From Branchiostoma floridae (Eukaryota > Chordata > Leptocardii > Amphioxiformes > Branchiostomatidae), in assembly GCF_000003815.2 (NCBI RefSeq), contig NC_049987.1, positions 9,009,100 through 9,069,099 of the forward strand: DNA of 60,000 bases, read 5' to 3'. Each line of letters starts with the position of its first letter. Within the stretch, counting starts at the first letter, position 1. Positions 19,301 to 28,050 of this stretch are shown piece by piece. Position numbers and translations under genes: made by a program. The notes beneath the pieces are model-generated. The model was not told the DNA's origin and made no database searches. It saw nothing but the letters and a program-made list of their open reading frames with translations.

Positions 19301-22243
19301 CTTTGTTGTGTCAAGGACCATCAACGGCTTACTGATTTTTTTAAAGTCAAATTTGGGCGGAATGCAATCTAAAGTAGAAAATAAAGCAAGGAATGATATG
19401 ATAGTAGATTTATCTCCTACGTGGATTGAGGTCACGATCAACAGTCACGGTGATGATAGGACTGGATCTGTTGTTCAAATCTCCTGTGAATTCTGTTTGT
19501 AGTTGATTCTGGACGAAGCACCTGGACGACAGAATGAACACAAAACAGGGAAATGTATGAATTCGGTCAGTAGAAACGCGAAGAATAGCAAGGTTGATTA
19601 TTGAGACATGATGAAATATTTTAATCAAACAGGGAAATTGTACTTCTATTTTGATGTGCTATTCAGCCTGTGCACCAAGAAATTTATACAATACCAACTT
19701 GTAGATTGTGCGATAGAATTAAAAAAAAAGATAGCCGTCTCCCACAACCAAAGGGCAATTCCTCAGGTGCAAAGCGAAGAGTTCATTTTCAGACTGCTAA
19801 TGATCAAGAATGTGTATGCCAAAACTGTTACAAAGGTTGTAACCGCATTGAACTCAAATTTGTATCCTTCTAGCCTAATACAAATACAAATACAAAACTT
19901 GATTTTTGAAAACTCTTACATTCACTAACCTGTATTCTCCGGCGTCATTGACTATGGCATATTTAAAGTACAGGTCTCCGTTTTTGAGGGAGATGTATCT
20001 CCGTTCGTTCGGAATGATCCGGTTGGCGATATGGCCCTTGTACCAGCCGTAGTGCAGAGCTGGAGAGAAAGGGCATAAAGCATGTATGAAGGGTGGACAT
20101 ACAGAATTAAAGTCTATTTTCAAAATGAAGTGAGGGTGGTTAACTCCTTGACATATATCTTATAGTCAAGTCAAGTCAAGTCAAGTTTCTGGACATGGAA
20201 ATGTGAAATACTAGAAAATAATTTTGACAACTTGTAAAGAATGGCTTACCGGGGAACGCATCTGGAGCTCCACACTCAAGTTTGAATCCCCTCCCTTCAG
20301 TAACAGTCACAGGAGACCGGGGAGTTTTGTCAAACGTTCCAACGTCTTTGGTAATGAAAGACATATAGATTGTAACGAAATTAGCTTTATGCGAGGTATG
20401 GAAGTACCGTTATGGAGTAGTCACGACAAAGAATTGGTGGGAGGATATTTGATCAAACTATGATGATCATATCTTGATGACGACTGTAATTGCGTGTAAA
20501 TGAATGGGTTTGTTTAGATCTCGATCCACCACTGAAGATCTAGTCTTCTACTAGTCGTGACAGAGAAGAAAGACGCTATGTTCAGTATTTACAGGTTCAT
20601 TGTACCGGGGAAATACCCATAGGTCTTTGAGACAAGCACGTGCAGTGGACAACGGCTTGACGTCCCGTCCTAAGGACTGCAACCCTTTCCTGGAATGGAC
20701 TGTGTGCGCTACGTAATCATGAATGTATTCAGTAAAGTAGAGTTCGGCGACCTCATAACTCCATGAAATATTTAGAGCTTTTTGTAAATTTTATGCAAAT
20801 GACCTACACATTTACATGATTTATGCATGGTGATGTTTATCATTGACTAACGTACACATGTATAAAATCCCAATTGCTTACATTATGCAAATCAGTTCCT
20901 CATTTGCATATTTGGTATCTGACACCTATCATACTGATGAAATATTCATGGCGGTTACAACTCACGTGCCAGAGCGAAGAATGCCGGCATGCTAACGTCC
21001 GCTCCCCGCGGGTTGTAGGCGATGCACTGGTACGTCCCCTGATCGTCAGGGTACACGGGGTTGTATATGACCAGGTACCCGCCTGCTATGGCGTACTTGT
21101 CGGATTTTGCATCTATCTCCTTCCCGTCCTTGAGCCAGCTGTAGTGGACGTACGGTCTGCCCTTGGCTCGGCAGGTCAGGTTAGCGTAGTTGATGCCTTC
21201 TGACAGAGCCTTCTCCCGGTCGTGCACTGTCGGGTCCTGCGGGTGTTCGAAGATGGACGGGTCTTTGGGGATATTTCTCCATTCTGTGTGCAAGAAACGA
21301 AAGTACAAATTTTACGTATATTACAAATACTTCAGAGCGAATCAAAAGACATATTTCCAACAAAGCCTTTGTTTTCTCCCTTTTCTCGGCAATATACATA
21401 TACTGTTGAATCTCCCCTCTGAGTATGATTTTTATCCGATTTTTCAAATATATTAAAACTCAGACAAGCTTTTCTCATTCATAATACTGCGACTGTTGAC
21501 GTCTGCGGTGGTTTAATGTATGCAGTTTCTGCAGCGACCTCTTCGCCCTGAACCTCTTCGTCCAAACGTTTGTTCTGTCTTCTGCCTTCCTACCTTTTGT
21601 TTCAACCGTGAATTTCAAACCATTGAGAACAACTCATTTTCTTCATGCATACCTCGAAATTAAATCCCCACAAACTTAAAAGCATTTGCATTATTCTCCA
21701 TATGTCTTAGCTGTTCACATTTCTTTCCACTTGCTCTAAAGAATATCATGATTTCCTTAAATTCAACTGGGAGGCGATAACCATTACTGCATCTGTGTAC
21801 AAATAGATAAATGTGTCAAAGAATGTTTATACCTCGGAACTAGACTCAGCATGCTAGACACGCTAGACTCAACATGCTGACTTCATAATTATACATGTAG
21901 ATATTCATATATGTCTGTTTATTTGTACTGTATGTATGTATAGACATTACCTTAGTAGCTGTACTTTTGTTATTTCAATAAAGATTACTACGTCTTAGTT
22001 AAGACGCTTTAGACTGCAAATATGCGCTGTGTTCATGTTCATTACAATTTTCTCAATGCTCACCTTGTTCGGTTGGACACTTTGGAATAATCGGATTAGA
22101 GTTATGGGATGAGTGAGATATCTCGTTAATGATTATCATGAATATCATCGGCGCTTCTCACCTATGCCTCTGGACTGCATCCACACCACACCAACACAAG
22201 TTGAGATGACCGCGATGCACAGCAGTCTTGCTAAACCAGTCAT
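4761..22243 (-). CDS. Gene B: Ig(6)-FN3(3)-TM-CARD(2)-Ig receptor, complete
   Basis: Coding exons in transcript order: 22162-22243, 20966-21283, 20250-20345, 19930-20059, 19421-19521, 18911-19010, 17870-18078, 17098-17302, 16579-16643, 16195-16363, 15540-15667, 14832-15004, 14289-14409, 13545-13742, 13015-13155, 12670-12740, 12170-12404, 11740-11894, 11323-11355, 10723-10875, 10478-10568, 10138-10259, 9771-9831, 9513-9613, 9245-9413, 8785-8891, 8433-8595, 7822-7941, 7272-7397, 5302-5403, 4761-4975. They total 4260 nt (1419 residues plus stop). Domains: signal peptide 1-27, Ig1-6 about 28-632, FN3 about 633-991, transmembrane exon 992-1032, CARD1 about 1053-1142, CARD2 about 1143-1232, linker to 1314, C-terminal Ig 1315-1419. 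The ectodomain follows the contactin/L1 order but has three FN3 domains rather than four or five; no ankyrin-binding FIGQY tail is present, and CARDs replace it. Role inferred: surface recognition or adhesion coupled to CARD signalling. The last-but-one intron carries a LINE. Exon borders are by eye, without transcript support. Confidence 0.88.
5436..5448 (+). repeat. LINE target-site duplication, left copy
   Basis: CATAAAGTATACA at 5436-5448 is repeated without mismatch at 7180-7192, immediately outside the LINE. This defines the insertion ends and implies a fairly recent insertion. Confidence 0.9.
5449..7179 (+). mobile_element. 5'-truncated, frameshifted LINE (RTE-like) in gene B intron
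   Basis: A non-LTR retrotransposon lies antisense to gene B in the intron between exons 7272-7397 and 5302-5403. Open reading starts near 5466, shifts frame near 5927 and then runs to 7162. It encodes a reverse transcriptase with ISLLSIPGKVFSRILL, QFGFRSGRGT, FIDFKAAFDTVW, GVRQGCLMSPVLFN and the catalytic RYADD box, then a C-terminal region (YACETWTLKKSDE, RRLRWFGHVVRR). About 20 residues seem missing before FIDFKAAFDTV. A perfect 13-bp direct repeat, CATAAAGTATACA, flanks it at 5436-5448 and 7180-7192. The endonuclease domain is absent (5' truncation). The clade (RTE-like or a relative) is tentative. Confidence 0.9.
7180..7192 (+). repeat. LINE target-site duplication, right copy
   Basis: This is the perfect match to 5436-5448; it follows the LINE 3' end, which has a short GGCA-rich tail and no poly(A). 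Confidence 0.9.
7272..7941 (-). CDS. Gene B cytoplasmic linker (two exons)
   Basis: Exons 7822-7941 and 7272-7397. No domain is recognised: a charged, Met-rich, probably disordered stretch including VAVEPVEMKMDAVDAQ. Gene C has two further linker exons downstream; I did not find their counterparts in B. Confidence 0.75.
7460..7530 (-). repeat. tRNA-like (SINE head or tRNA pseudogene) fragment
   Basis: Minus strand reads GGTTCGAGTCC at 7467-7477, an exact pol III B-box / tRNA T-loop consensus, with AACGGCAAAGG-type sequence about 30 nt upstream. The 3' side is a poly-C run instead of an acceptor stem. It is too degenerate for a functional tRNA. Confidence 0.4.
8433..8891 (-). CDS. Gene B CARD 2 (two exons)
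   Basis: Exons 8785-8891 and 8433-8595. This domain is more diverged than CARD1 but follows the same plan and the same intron position: MTDEHRSILQSHQEAL (H1), PHPVINHMKE (H2), TNNTVIDMVKDRPDPAFYHY (H4-H5) and DPGLAAKIGG (H6). The matching exon structure implies that CARD1 and CARD2 arose by duplication of a two-exon unit. The H1-H2 exon ends at a GTTGGT donor. Confidence 0.83.
9245..9613 (-). CDS. Gene B CARD 1 (two exons)
   Basis: Exons 9513-9613 and 9245-9413. The six-helix CARD pattern is visible: MTPYHKNVLRHFRDTI (H1), PVADHLVERE (H2), AGQIKQIEEP (H3), ERLLDILPNRPDFAFDHF (H4-H5) and PWLSDLLEE (H6). LLDILPNR followed by AFDHFC is the most diagnostic stretch, shared with CARDs of caspase-2, caspase-9 and CRADD. 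The domain is about 90 residues, normal for the family. No caspase catalytic domain follows. Confidence 0.88.
9771..10259 (-). CDS. Gene B transmembrane and juxtamembrane exons
   Basis: Exon 10138-10259 encodes a hydrophobic helix (MLFWYLIILLIVLLLIF) followed at once by CCCCCLWCK and a basic MRHRH stop-transfer stretch, giving an N-out orientation. The cysteine cluster is a likely S-palmitoylation site. Exon 9771-9831 adds 20 charged residues leading into the first CARD. Confidence 0.88.
10478..11894 (-). CDS. Gene B fibronectin III-3 (four exons, one micro-exon)
   Basis: Exons 11740-11894, 11323-11355, 10723-10875 and 10478-10568. SVTMQWEKIPNFNGP (B strand) and WGVRYWREQ (C strand) are followed by the 33-nt micro-exon with a WWW run, an acidic IPEEEEEDETG loop, LQPSTLYNFQVRANSH and YSNITRA (an N-glycosylation sequon). 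The acidic loop and micro-exon enlarge this domain beyond a standard FN3. Confidence 0.85.
12170..12740 (-). CDS. Gene B fibronectin III-2 (two exons)
   Basis: Exons 12670-12740 and 12170-12404. The first short exon ends DVLMSWE (FN3 B strand, Trp) in phase 0. The second carries VGYRVRYRRQ and the F-strand YECKIAAYNNYSVGPEA. The second exon differs from gene C at only a few residues. Confidence 0.87.
13015..13742 (-). CDS. Gene B fibronectin III-1 (two exons)
   Basis: Exons 13545-13742 and 13015-13155. FN3 hallmarks are the B-strand ATLRFTQ, the C-strand CKEYVVEAQ, the LNNLKPFTEYSFRV turn and the GMGEPSWPTE G-strand region. The protein of the first exon is identical in B and C. A LINE fragment lies just upstream and a (TA)n run lies in the intervening intron. 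Confidence 0.87.
13265..13327. repeat. (TA)n microsatellite
   Basis: About 60 bp of nearly pure TA dinucleotides lie in the gene B intron between the two FN3-1 exons. A shorter (AT)n run starts the window at 1-16. Confidence 0.95.
13860..14218 (+). mobile_element. LINE 3'-end fragment
   Basis: Translated in the plus frame, the fragment carries RARCGVGRTRDNLLKWGR and SAECRSGHSTQTVGHI, the zinc-knuckle-like C-terminus (NRLRTGVGR...CxCG...TxxHI) found after the reverse transcriptase of Jockey/CR1-type elements. It ends in a GATGATGATGAT repeat, a typical LINE tail. Only the 3' end is present, antisense in gene B between Ig6 and FN3-1. Confidence 0.75.
14289..15004 (-). CDS. Gene B Ig6 (two exons)
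   Basis: Exons 14832-15004 and 14289-14409. Cys in TTIPCEGQ, Trp in SVNSWFVDG and Cys in GVYTCALDTS form the core; the second exon begins GPKGELIIKNAN. It ends phase 1, the standard border between Ig and FN3 modules. Confidence 0.85.
15165..15330 (-). repeat. AT-rich stretch, possible retroposon 3' tail
   Basis: Begins GCTTTATTGACATCACAAAA on the plus strand and contains two near copies of GATTCTACTAATTA, so on the minus strand it would end in a CAATAAAGC-type signal. The origin is uncertain. Confidence 0.3.
15540..16363 (-). CDS. Gene B Ig5, lacking both core cysteines (two exons)
   Basis: Exons 16195-16363 and 15540-15667. The fold is recognisable from NGMEGSTITMTVTFEGLPVP, TMEWIKQGE and GGSYSFRIQNVLGS, but the B-strand Cys is replaced (TITMTV) and the F-strand reads SYSFRI instead of YxC. 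The first exon ends at a GTATTC donor at 16194, weaker than its counterpart in C. The absence of the disulphide is shared with C, so it is not a sequencing error. Confidence 0.82.
15754..15908. mobile_element. Inverted-repeat MITE, family 1
   Basis: The arms read GCAGTTGTTACTCAAGCAAC on the left and, in reverse complement, GCAGTTACTCAAGCAACTGG on the right, with a partly palindromic centre. Related degenerate pieces occur at 23643-23760 and 57471-57565 (shared GTCACTGACGAA and GTTTCCA..ATCATATCC segments). It lies in a gene B intron. Confidence 0.7.
16579..17302 (-). CDS. Gene B Ig4 (two exons)
   Basis: Exons 17098-17302 and 16579-16643. Cys in VTMSC, Trp in VYSWYFGRD and Cys in YRCIITNEQG form the core. 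The Asp-Lys-Gly motif before the F strand straddles the splice site (AG|T gives Ser). The intron hosts a palindromic MITE at 16805-17013. Confidence 0.83.
16805..17013. mobile_element. Palindromic MITE with TA target duplication
   Basis: The two arms pair over about 75 bp: both begin with CGATGTATCTCAGA-type sequence and both carry GCTTCTCGCCGCTATGTG. Dinucleotide TA lies at both borders (16803-16804, 17014-17015). The single-stranded form would make one long hairpin. It lies inside the Ig4 intron of gene B. Confidence 0.85.
17870..19010 (-). CDS. Gene B Ig3 (two exons)
   Basis: Exons 18911-19010 and 17870-18078. Core residues are Cys in AELEC, Trp in NIKWRRLD and Cys in GGIFECTASNRKGS, an I-set signature. 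The first exon carries EPVIILAPEDIQP, the typical A-strand linker of contactin/L1 Ig3. It is 3 nt longer than in gene C. Confidence 0.85.
18138..18359. mobile_element. Inverted-repeat element, family 2
   Basis: The left arm TTCCACTAGGACGGCG and the reverse complement of the right arm (TTTCCACTAGACGGCGATCG) pair, continuing through CTCTC..TGCGACCTAAAT. Related but degenerate copies lie at 39348-39752 and 46212-46330. It lies in the intron upstream of gene B exon 17870-18078. Confidence 0.75.
19421..20345 (-). CDS. Gene B Ig2 (three exons)
   Basis: Exons 20250-20345, 19930-20059 and 19421-19521. The order EGRGFKLEC, then YGWYKG, then NDAGEYRCFV matches contactin Ig2, including the IIPNERRYISLKNGDLYF segment that parallels the contactin region with ..GRHFVS..GNLY... 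Internal introns split the domain in phases 1 and 2. Confidence 0.85.
20966..21283 (-). CDS. Gene B Ig1
   Basis: A single 318-nt exon encodes a whole Ig domain (about residues 28-133): Cys in ANLTC, Trp in YSWLKDG, and the DDQGTYQC F-strand, giving the usual Cys-Trp-Cys core. A sequon (NLT) predicts N-glycosylation. The segment AGGYLVIYNP resembles the corresponding part of contactin Ig1. This is the most divergent ectodomain exon between B and C (about 30 of 105 residues differ). Confidence 0.88.
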
Positions 22244-22308
22244 CTTTAGCTATTTCCCTCCACTTTGTCGCACTTCAATAATGATGCGTTCGTTGATCAT
22301 GCAGCCAT
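22162..22308 (-). CDS. Gene B signal-peptide exon
   Basis: Start codon at 22241-22243. The 27 encoded residues begin MTGLARLLCIAVIST, a short basic n-region plus hydrophobic core typical of a cleaved signal peptide, ending near QSRGI. The exon ends in phase 1 at a GTGAGA donor; its 5' UTR part starts after a TTTGTTTTAG acceptor at 22309. Confidence 0.85.
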
Positions 22309-24592
22309 CTAAAACAAAGCCTGTCAGTAAGTATCAAACTTGGAATTCTTCAAATGTTCAATTTTCCTACTTAAAAAAGACGCGTGTTGTGATTTTAATA
22401 GTCTTTGCCAAACACTAGAGCTACAGTTGTGATATCATGCTGCATGATAGACATAGGATGTGGAGAGGCATAAACGACGCTGTGACAGATAACGACATCT
22501 TTTTCAAAACAACGTCCAGTACAGCTGATAATGATATTCGTGTCTTCGGGCTAGAGCCAGAGCTAGAGAATAAGAACACGATACGGGCGAACACAAAATA
22601 TGTATCAAGTAACTGCACACTGTTTCCATTGGTTGGAGACTGTTAACCAATTTTGATTTGTATCACGGACTATAGCCCGTGACGTTAAGGTGTGATTTGC
22701 AAGACGACGAAACACGCAAAGCTTACAAAATGTTCTTTTTTATGACGTAAATTCGTTTGCTTGCAAGTGTGATTCTTGGTCATTCAATGACTGAAACTCA
22801 ACGAAGAAAAAGAGGAGTCGAAATAAGTAGAAGGTGTTAGCCATTCTTGTTTGCCATTTTCAAGCTAATGAACATTGAGGCATGCTTTGTCAATCTAGAA
22901 GCACATAAATCTGCGCTGTACATCACCACGGGCTGTTTGAAACAGTCATGCTGTGTTGCATGTAAACAACTTGTAGCCAGCGGCCAAAAATGCCAGTACA
23001 AATCGTGCGAGTAGTAGGTTAATAATGGTTGAAAAAAAAAACCCATTGATTTATGTGTTTTAGAGAAAACACTCGACCAGCGCTGGTTAGTTTTCTATAC
23101 CAGGGATACAGATCTAATATTCCTCTTTTAGATGTAATTAAACTATTGGGTTGATCAGTGTGGCTATGTGGTTGTGTAGAGGCACTATGCCTGAATTAAG
23201 ATGATGACCCATTGTTGATGACTGGGTGTGACTCCAGGGTATAACAAGACTTTATCATCTAGTTCAGTGAGTCACTCCCCACTGATTCCCCTGAACAATA
23301 CGCTTGATTTTCGACTGAAATTTCCAAACCGGTATCATTTGTGACGGGACAACATTTTGTTATTTCTGACCAGATCTAACCATGTTTGGGCACAGAGTGG
23401 CTCCAATAGTGATCGATGACTGAGGAAAACGAGTCTTTCTAGTTCCGATGATCACGCGATGAGGCACCCACCATTTTACCTGCCATTAACGAACAATGAC
23501 TCATTAACTCACTATGCACTATCATTTTTCTGGGAGGCGGTGAAACTTAAAGAAGTAATTTCACCACTGAAGCTGTGAAGCTGAAAATAATGGACCGAAA
23601 GAGAATACACACCTGTCACCAATACTGCTACGGTGCAAAGTCGTCAGTGAAAATCCCTCACAGAAAACATACTTTCGAGAACTTTTATGACATCACAAAA
23701 CAAATTTTGGATGCTATCTGTTTCCAAAATCATATCCAGTAACTGCTTTTAAACTTTCATCAACGTTTTATAACATCATGAAAGCGGTCAGCGTCTTTTA
23801 GTTGCTTGACTTCATTCATCATGACATGTATAAAAATAGAGTCACTGACAACGTCTGAACTATGATAGACTGCACATAAGGTACAAAACTATAAGAAAAT
23901 CAACAGTCAGTCATACTAAGATTAGCCATCCATATTCCGTTTAGGTTAGGGATTTCTCTACTATAAGAGTAACATTGTAAATTCCACATAAATTGATCAC
24001 CTTGGATTTTGGGGGGCGATTGCAAAGCACTTCCAACGGTTATCCTCAAAATGGCGCGTAAATGAAGCAATATGAATCCATCCATCAACATCAGTTTGAA
24101 TTTTCAAAACCTTTTGTGCATTTGGGTTAAATTGTGTTTTGCAAGGTTATATACACACACGTGAAAGAAGATAATTAAAGCAGATAGGGTTTTTATGGCT
24201 AGCATACTACTTTGAGTACTTTCTCTGGCGGCTCTGCATCTAGATCAACAGTTCAAATGCCGCCAGTTTATCTGCCCTTGTGGCAAATTGTACAGTTTTT
24301 CACACTAACCCGACAGATCCTTTGACTGAACATGATATACCTACTGTAAGGGTTTTTCCAGTGGGTCAATAGATAATTTTAATCGAAGACTAAATCATAA
24401 CATATTATCTTTTCTTTTTCGTTCGGATGACATGAAAGTGCGTCATTTACAAAGGAACATTGACAAAAAGCGTTTTAACATAAATATGGTTTTGTTAGGA
24501 TTTTCCACCACTTAGTTGCATAGGAAGGTAAAAACGTCAACACTAGTTGTAATTCGAATTCTAACCAGGCTTTAAAGTTTGGGAAAACCTAC

Positions 24593-24670
24593 CTTTTATC
24601 TGAAAGGATCACAGGTGGAAGATATACGTCGCGCTCGTTACGGTTCGACCTAAAGATGACCTGTCATTTG
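24593..24670 (-). other. Candidate non-coding first exon / promoter-proximal block of gene B
   Basis: On the minus strand it contains TATCTTCCACCTGTGATCC and ends AAAAG followed by GTAGG at 24592. The block resembles 3158-3235 upstream of gene A, both in the CTTCCACCTG core and in the donor-like end. The B start exon has an acceptor at 22309 that could receive it. The boundary on the high-coordinate side is undefined. Confidence 0.4.
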
Positions 24671-24671
24671 A

Positions 24672-25830
24672 ACCGGTGTGACAGCGATCTCGCCCCCCCG
24701 TGATCTCGCCCCCCCGGGGGCGAAATCACTAGCGATCTCGCCCCCCCCGGGGCGAAATCGCTAGCGATCTCGCCCTCCCCGGCTAGTGATCTCGCCCCCC
24801 TACCTCGCCCCCCTTTAGCGATTTCGCCCCCCCCCAAAAAAACGGCTTTACATGACATTTTAGAAGTTGATTGGTATAAATCACAAAATGCAGTTTCATA
24901 AGGATATAAGTACACGAGTTTGATACATAAATCCATTCATAGTATCAATATTAACGTAATTACATGGTAATAAGATAGTTGAACTTGTTTCAGACAAGGA
25001 GGGTTGGGTCCCTTGTATTCCCATTATTGCATATACCTGAGTCTTGACATAAGATGTATTTCATTGTATTCACCTGTCCTCAAACAACCTATATATCTCC
25101 AATATGAAGTCTCTACCATGAAGTGACCACAAAAGAACTATGTAATGTCTTTATTAATTATGCAAATATTAGGTATTAATTAGAATACCGCACATTTTGG
25201 TATATGCACCTGGCCAAGGGATATCTTCACCTCCAACATGACTGTTTTTTCTAGTATTTAGGAACTGATGCATTTACCCGTGTTTCTTAAGACTGGTACT
25301 TTACCAGTGTTTGTGTAGCATTTAGCAACAGCTATATCAACTTGCGCGTAGATAGTGTTTATAATGAGAAACTATTATTCACGTGTGTTTTTGTTAGTGC
25401 TTTGGAAATGTTTCCAGCACAAGAAAGAAAACACTGTGACAAATTGAAAACATATAGCTGACGTATTCCGTACCATAGACGGTGTTGATTTATACGTTCG
25501 CAGTAGCACTGTTTTTATGCCACCTCAGCTGCAAAAATTGTCTTTTTCATTTCAATGTCATGTTTGCACCGAACAATATAGTATCGACTTTCGAGGTATG
25601 ACAGGCATCTTACGGTACGGTAATAAGGTGCCATAAGGTACCAGGTAACACACCATACACGTTACTCCCCAGGTGCAGTATAGTACCAGGTTGCGCACCT
25701 GTAATATGTAGTAACCAGCTGCTCTTGGGGGGGGGGGGGGCGAAAACGCTAAAGGGGGGCGAAAACGCTAGTGATCTCGCCCCCCGGGGGGGCGAGATCG
25801 CCGGGGGGGCGAGATCGCTGTCACACCGGT
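24672..25830. mobile_element. G/C-tract DNA element with 28-bp terminal inverted repeats
   Basis: Terminal inverted repeats ACCGGTGTGACAGCGATCTC plus a C7 run face each other at 24672-24699 and 25803-25830. Both ends carry subterminal arrays of short units (GCGATCTCGCCCCC and GGGGGCGAAA-type); the 0.9-kb centre is AT-rich and has no transposase. It looks like a non-autonomous DNA transposon. No clear target-site duplication was found. It sits directly upstream of the candidate gene B first exon. Confidence 0.8.
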
Positions 25831-27012
25831 CCTACCACAAACAAGGCTTTTCTGCGTCTGCGTAGTGGGAATTACAAAACTCCGATCACATGGTAACTAC
25901 AAACGCAACTTGATGCCAGACTGCTTGGTATACGGGGTTTTTACTCATTACTTCTTTCTATATTGTAATGTTTTAAAATGGGTTTGGCGAACACGGTGCG
26001 TATGAATCAAATCTTTTCGCTTTCCATGTCGTTTGGTTGAAACAATCTTATAGCCTAGGAATGATCGCCTCAAAACGCTAAAAAAAATAATCGTACGGAC
26101 ACAAATACAGCAACAACAATGTTTTGCTATAAATCTTGTAATATAGGTCTCTGATTGAGTACAAAAGTTCTTTACCTCTATTTTTTCACCTGCTGACATA
26201 AAATGTACAAAACGACCATCACAAGTTCCTTTCTTCAATACCTACTAAGCTGATGAATATTGCCTATAAGGTACATTTCCTATTTGCAGTGACCCTAACC
26301 GTCAAAATATCATACAAAAAAAAATGGACTACAATCAAGTATGTGTCTTACGGATTTATAGAATAACTGAGACCTCAACCCATTCAATACCTATGCAATA
26401 TACACAAACTGAAAGTAAAACTCAATTAACGCTACAAACTACGACTGATGTCTAAAATGTACAACATAATAGTCTAGCATCTTTAAAAAATTGAACACTT
26501 AACTATAGCATTTTAAAAAAAATGAACACTTAATTCCAATTACTGGTTTGAACATTTCAGAATATTCTAAATTAATATCTATTGAGCAAATTATACGTAG
26601 ATCAAATGGACGTTTATAATTGATGTTAATGGTGAGCATAATTAGTGCTCAATTCATAATCACAGTTGACCTCCAATTTTCCACATAGGTTCAAGATGAG
26701 TCATACTCGCTATTAACATCGTCTGATTCTCACCTACCCAGTAGAATATCGGAAATCTAAACTAATAGTGATAAAGAGTATCATTGTAACATCATTTGAA
26801 CTAGAATTAAGTATTAAAGAAGAACAAAAAATGCAAGAAAAGCTGACATTGGCACCGACTTGACAAAAGACGTGTTGTGTTTGATTACAATGGCAATCAG
26901 TGAAAATCGTTGTGATTCAGAACGGCTGCAATGTATCAAATGTTGATATTGGTGAAAAGAACAACTGTACAATACATTACCACGTATTGCTACAGAAAGT
27001 ATAATGGAGTTA

Positions 27013-27221
27013 GCTTGGGTACCATCCGGCTAGTAGTTAACTCCTATGCCTATGTTCGCATCTGCTATCTGGAACAGCAGATAAGCGACTGTATATAGTG
27101 TATGATAAATATCAGAGCGAGAAGCGACTGTATATACTGTATGATAAATGTCAGGGCGAGAAGCGACTGTATAGCGTCTAATTAACGCCGGAGCGAACTA
27201 CTTTCCGAATGGTACCCAGGC
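27013..27221. mobile_element. TA-flanked MITE with internal tandem repeat
   Basis: Termini are GCTTGGGTACCATCCGG and (reverse complement) GCCTGGGTACCATTCGG, with TA on both sides (27011-27012, 27222-27223). The inside contains two and a half copies of a 38-40 bp unit starting GCGACTGTATA (27084-27197). It resembles Tc1/mariner-type MITEs. It lies just past the 3' end of gene C. Confidence 0.8.
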
Positions 27222-27403
27222 TATGATGGAGCTGAAATGGCTTCCCATACGATGCCTTGCTTACTTTACATGACCGTTCTGAAACCTCTGTAAGTCACCA
27301 ACAACAGTTTGCCTTCCACACAATTCATTCGCACATGGTGGTATTCTCCGCTAGACATTTGGGCAGTCCAGAATGTTTGCAAATTGAACAGCCATGTTTG
27401 TTT

Positions 27404-28050
27404 CTATACAAGCTGGGACTGCGGTTCCCGGACGTTGATGAAGATGTCACAGTTGACGACGCCCGAGTCGGTGGTACCTTCGCAGGTGTAACATCCCTGG
27501 TTCTGGCGGGTCACCTCGGCGATAAAGAGGGAGTGAAATTCCTCACCCTCCGTGCTCTGTCGGTAGAAGTCGTTGTTGGGCAGTGAAGCTCCTTCATACA
27601 GCCAGCGCACTCCTTTGGCTATAGGGACACAGGGTAACAGTAAAGTCATTACGTCATAGAGATACATAAATTGCACAAACTGTCCTCTGAGATGAAGCCT
27701 TAACATCATTACTTTCCTCTGGACTGTATCACATGTGACATGTTTTATATATCCCTGACTTTACTAGTGTATGTTATCGCTATCTACAGTTTTTTTCCTG
27801 TCATTATTATTTCTCTAGTCGTGCATGTATGTTCAATGCTTCTTAGGACAAGGCCTATGCTAAGCTTAATATATCCCTTTTATATAAATGAACTACAATA
27901 CTATGAATAAGAGACAAGACCCCTCACCGTCTCCGATAATCTCGATGATGACGGGTTGCCCGTTCTCCACTTCGATGGTGCTGCCGGATTGGGCCTCAAA
28001 CGGGTGGACTTCCGGGGGATCCACACTCATCTCCTCCTCTGGCTGCATCA
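27404..28050 (-). CDS. Gene C C-terminal, cytoplasmic Ig-like domain (two exons)
   Basis: Exons 27928-28050 and 27404-27618 (stop at 27404-27406). HPFEAQSGSTIEVENGQPV, VRWLYEGASLPNN and GCYTCEGTTDSG define an I-set fold with no B-strand Cys. It ends REPQSQLV. Confidence 0.83.

Larger units (their letters stand above)
22309..27403. other. Spacer between genes B and C
   Basis: This 5.1-kb stretch has no coding domain. It contains the candidate first exon of gene B near 24593, a G/C-tract inverted-repeat element (24672-25830), a degenerate family 1 repeat (23643-23760), a TA-flanked MITE (27013-27221) and the expected 3' UTR of gene C. The rest is AT-rich, with nothing recognisable. Confidence 0.65.

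Noticed and set aside
24664-24936. Minus-strand open frame with repeated GARSL-like residues
   Set aside because: It is a translation of the G/C-tract repeats of the 24672-25830 element, with no domain and no splice context.
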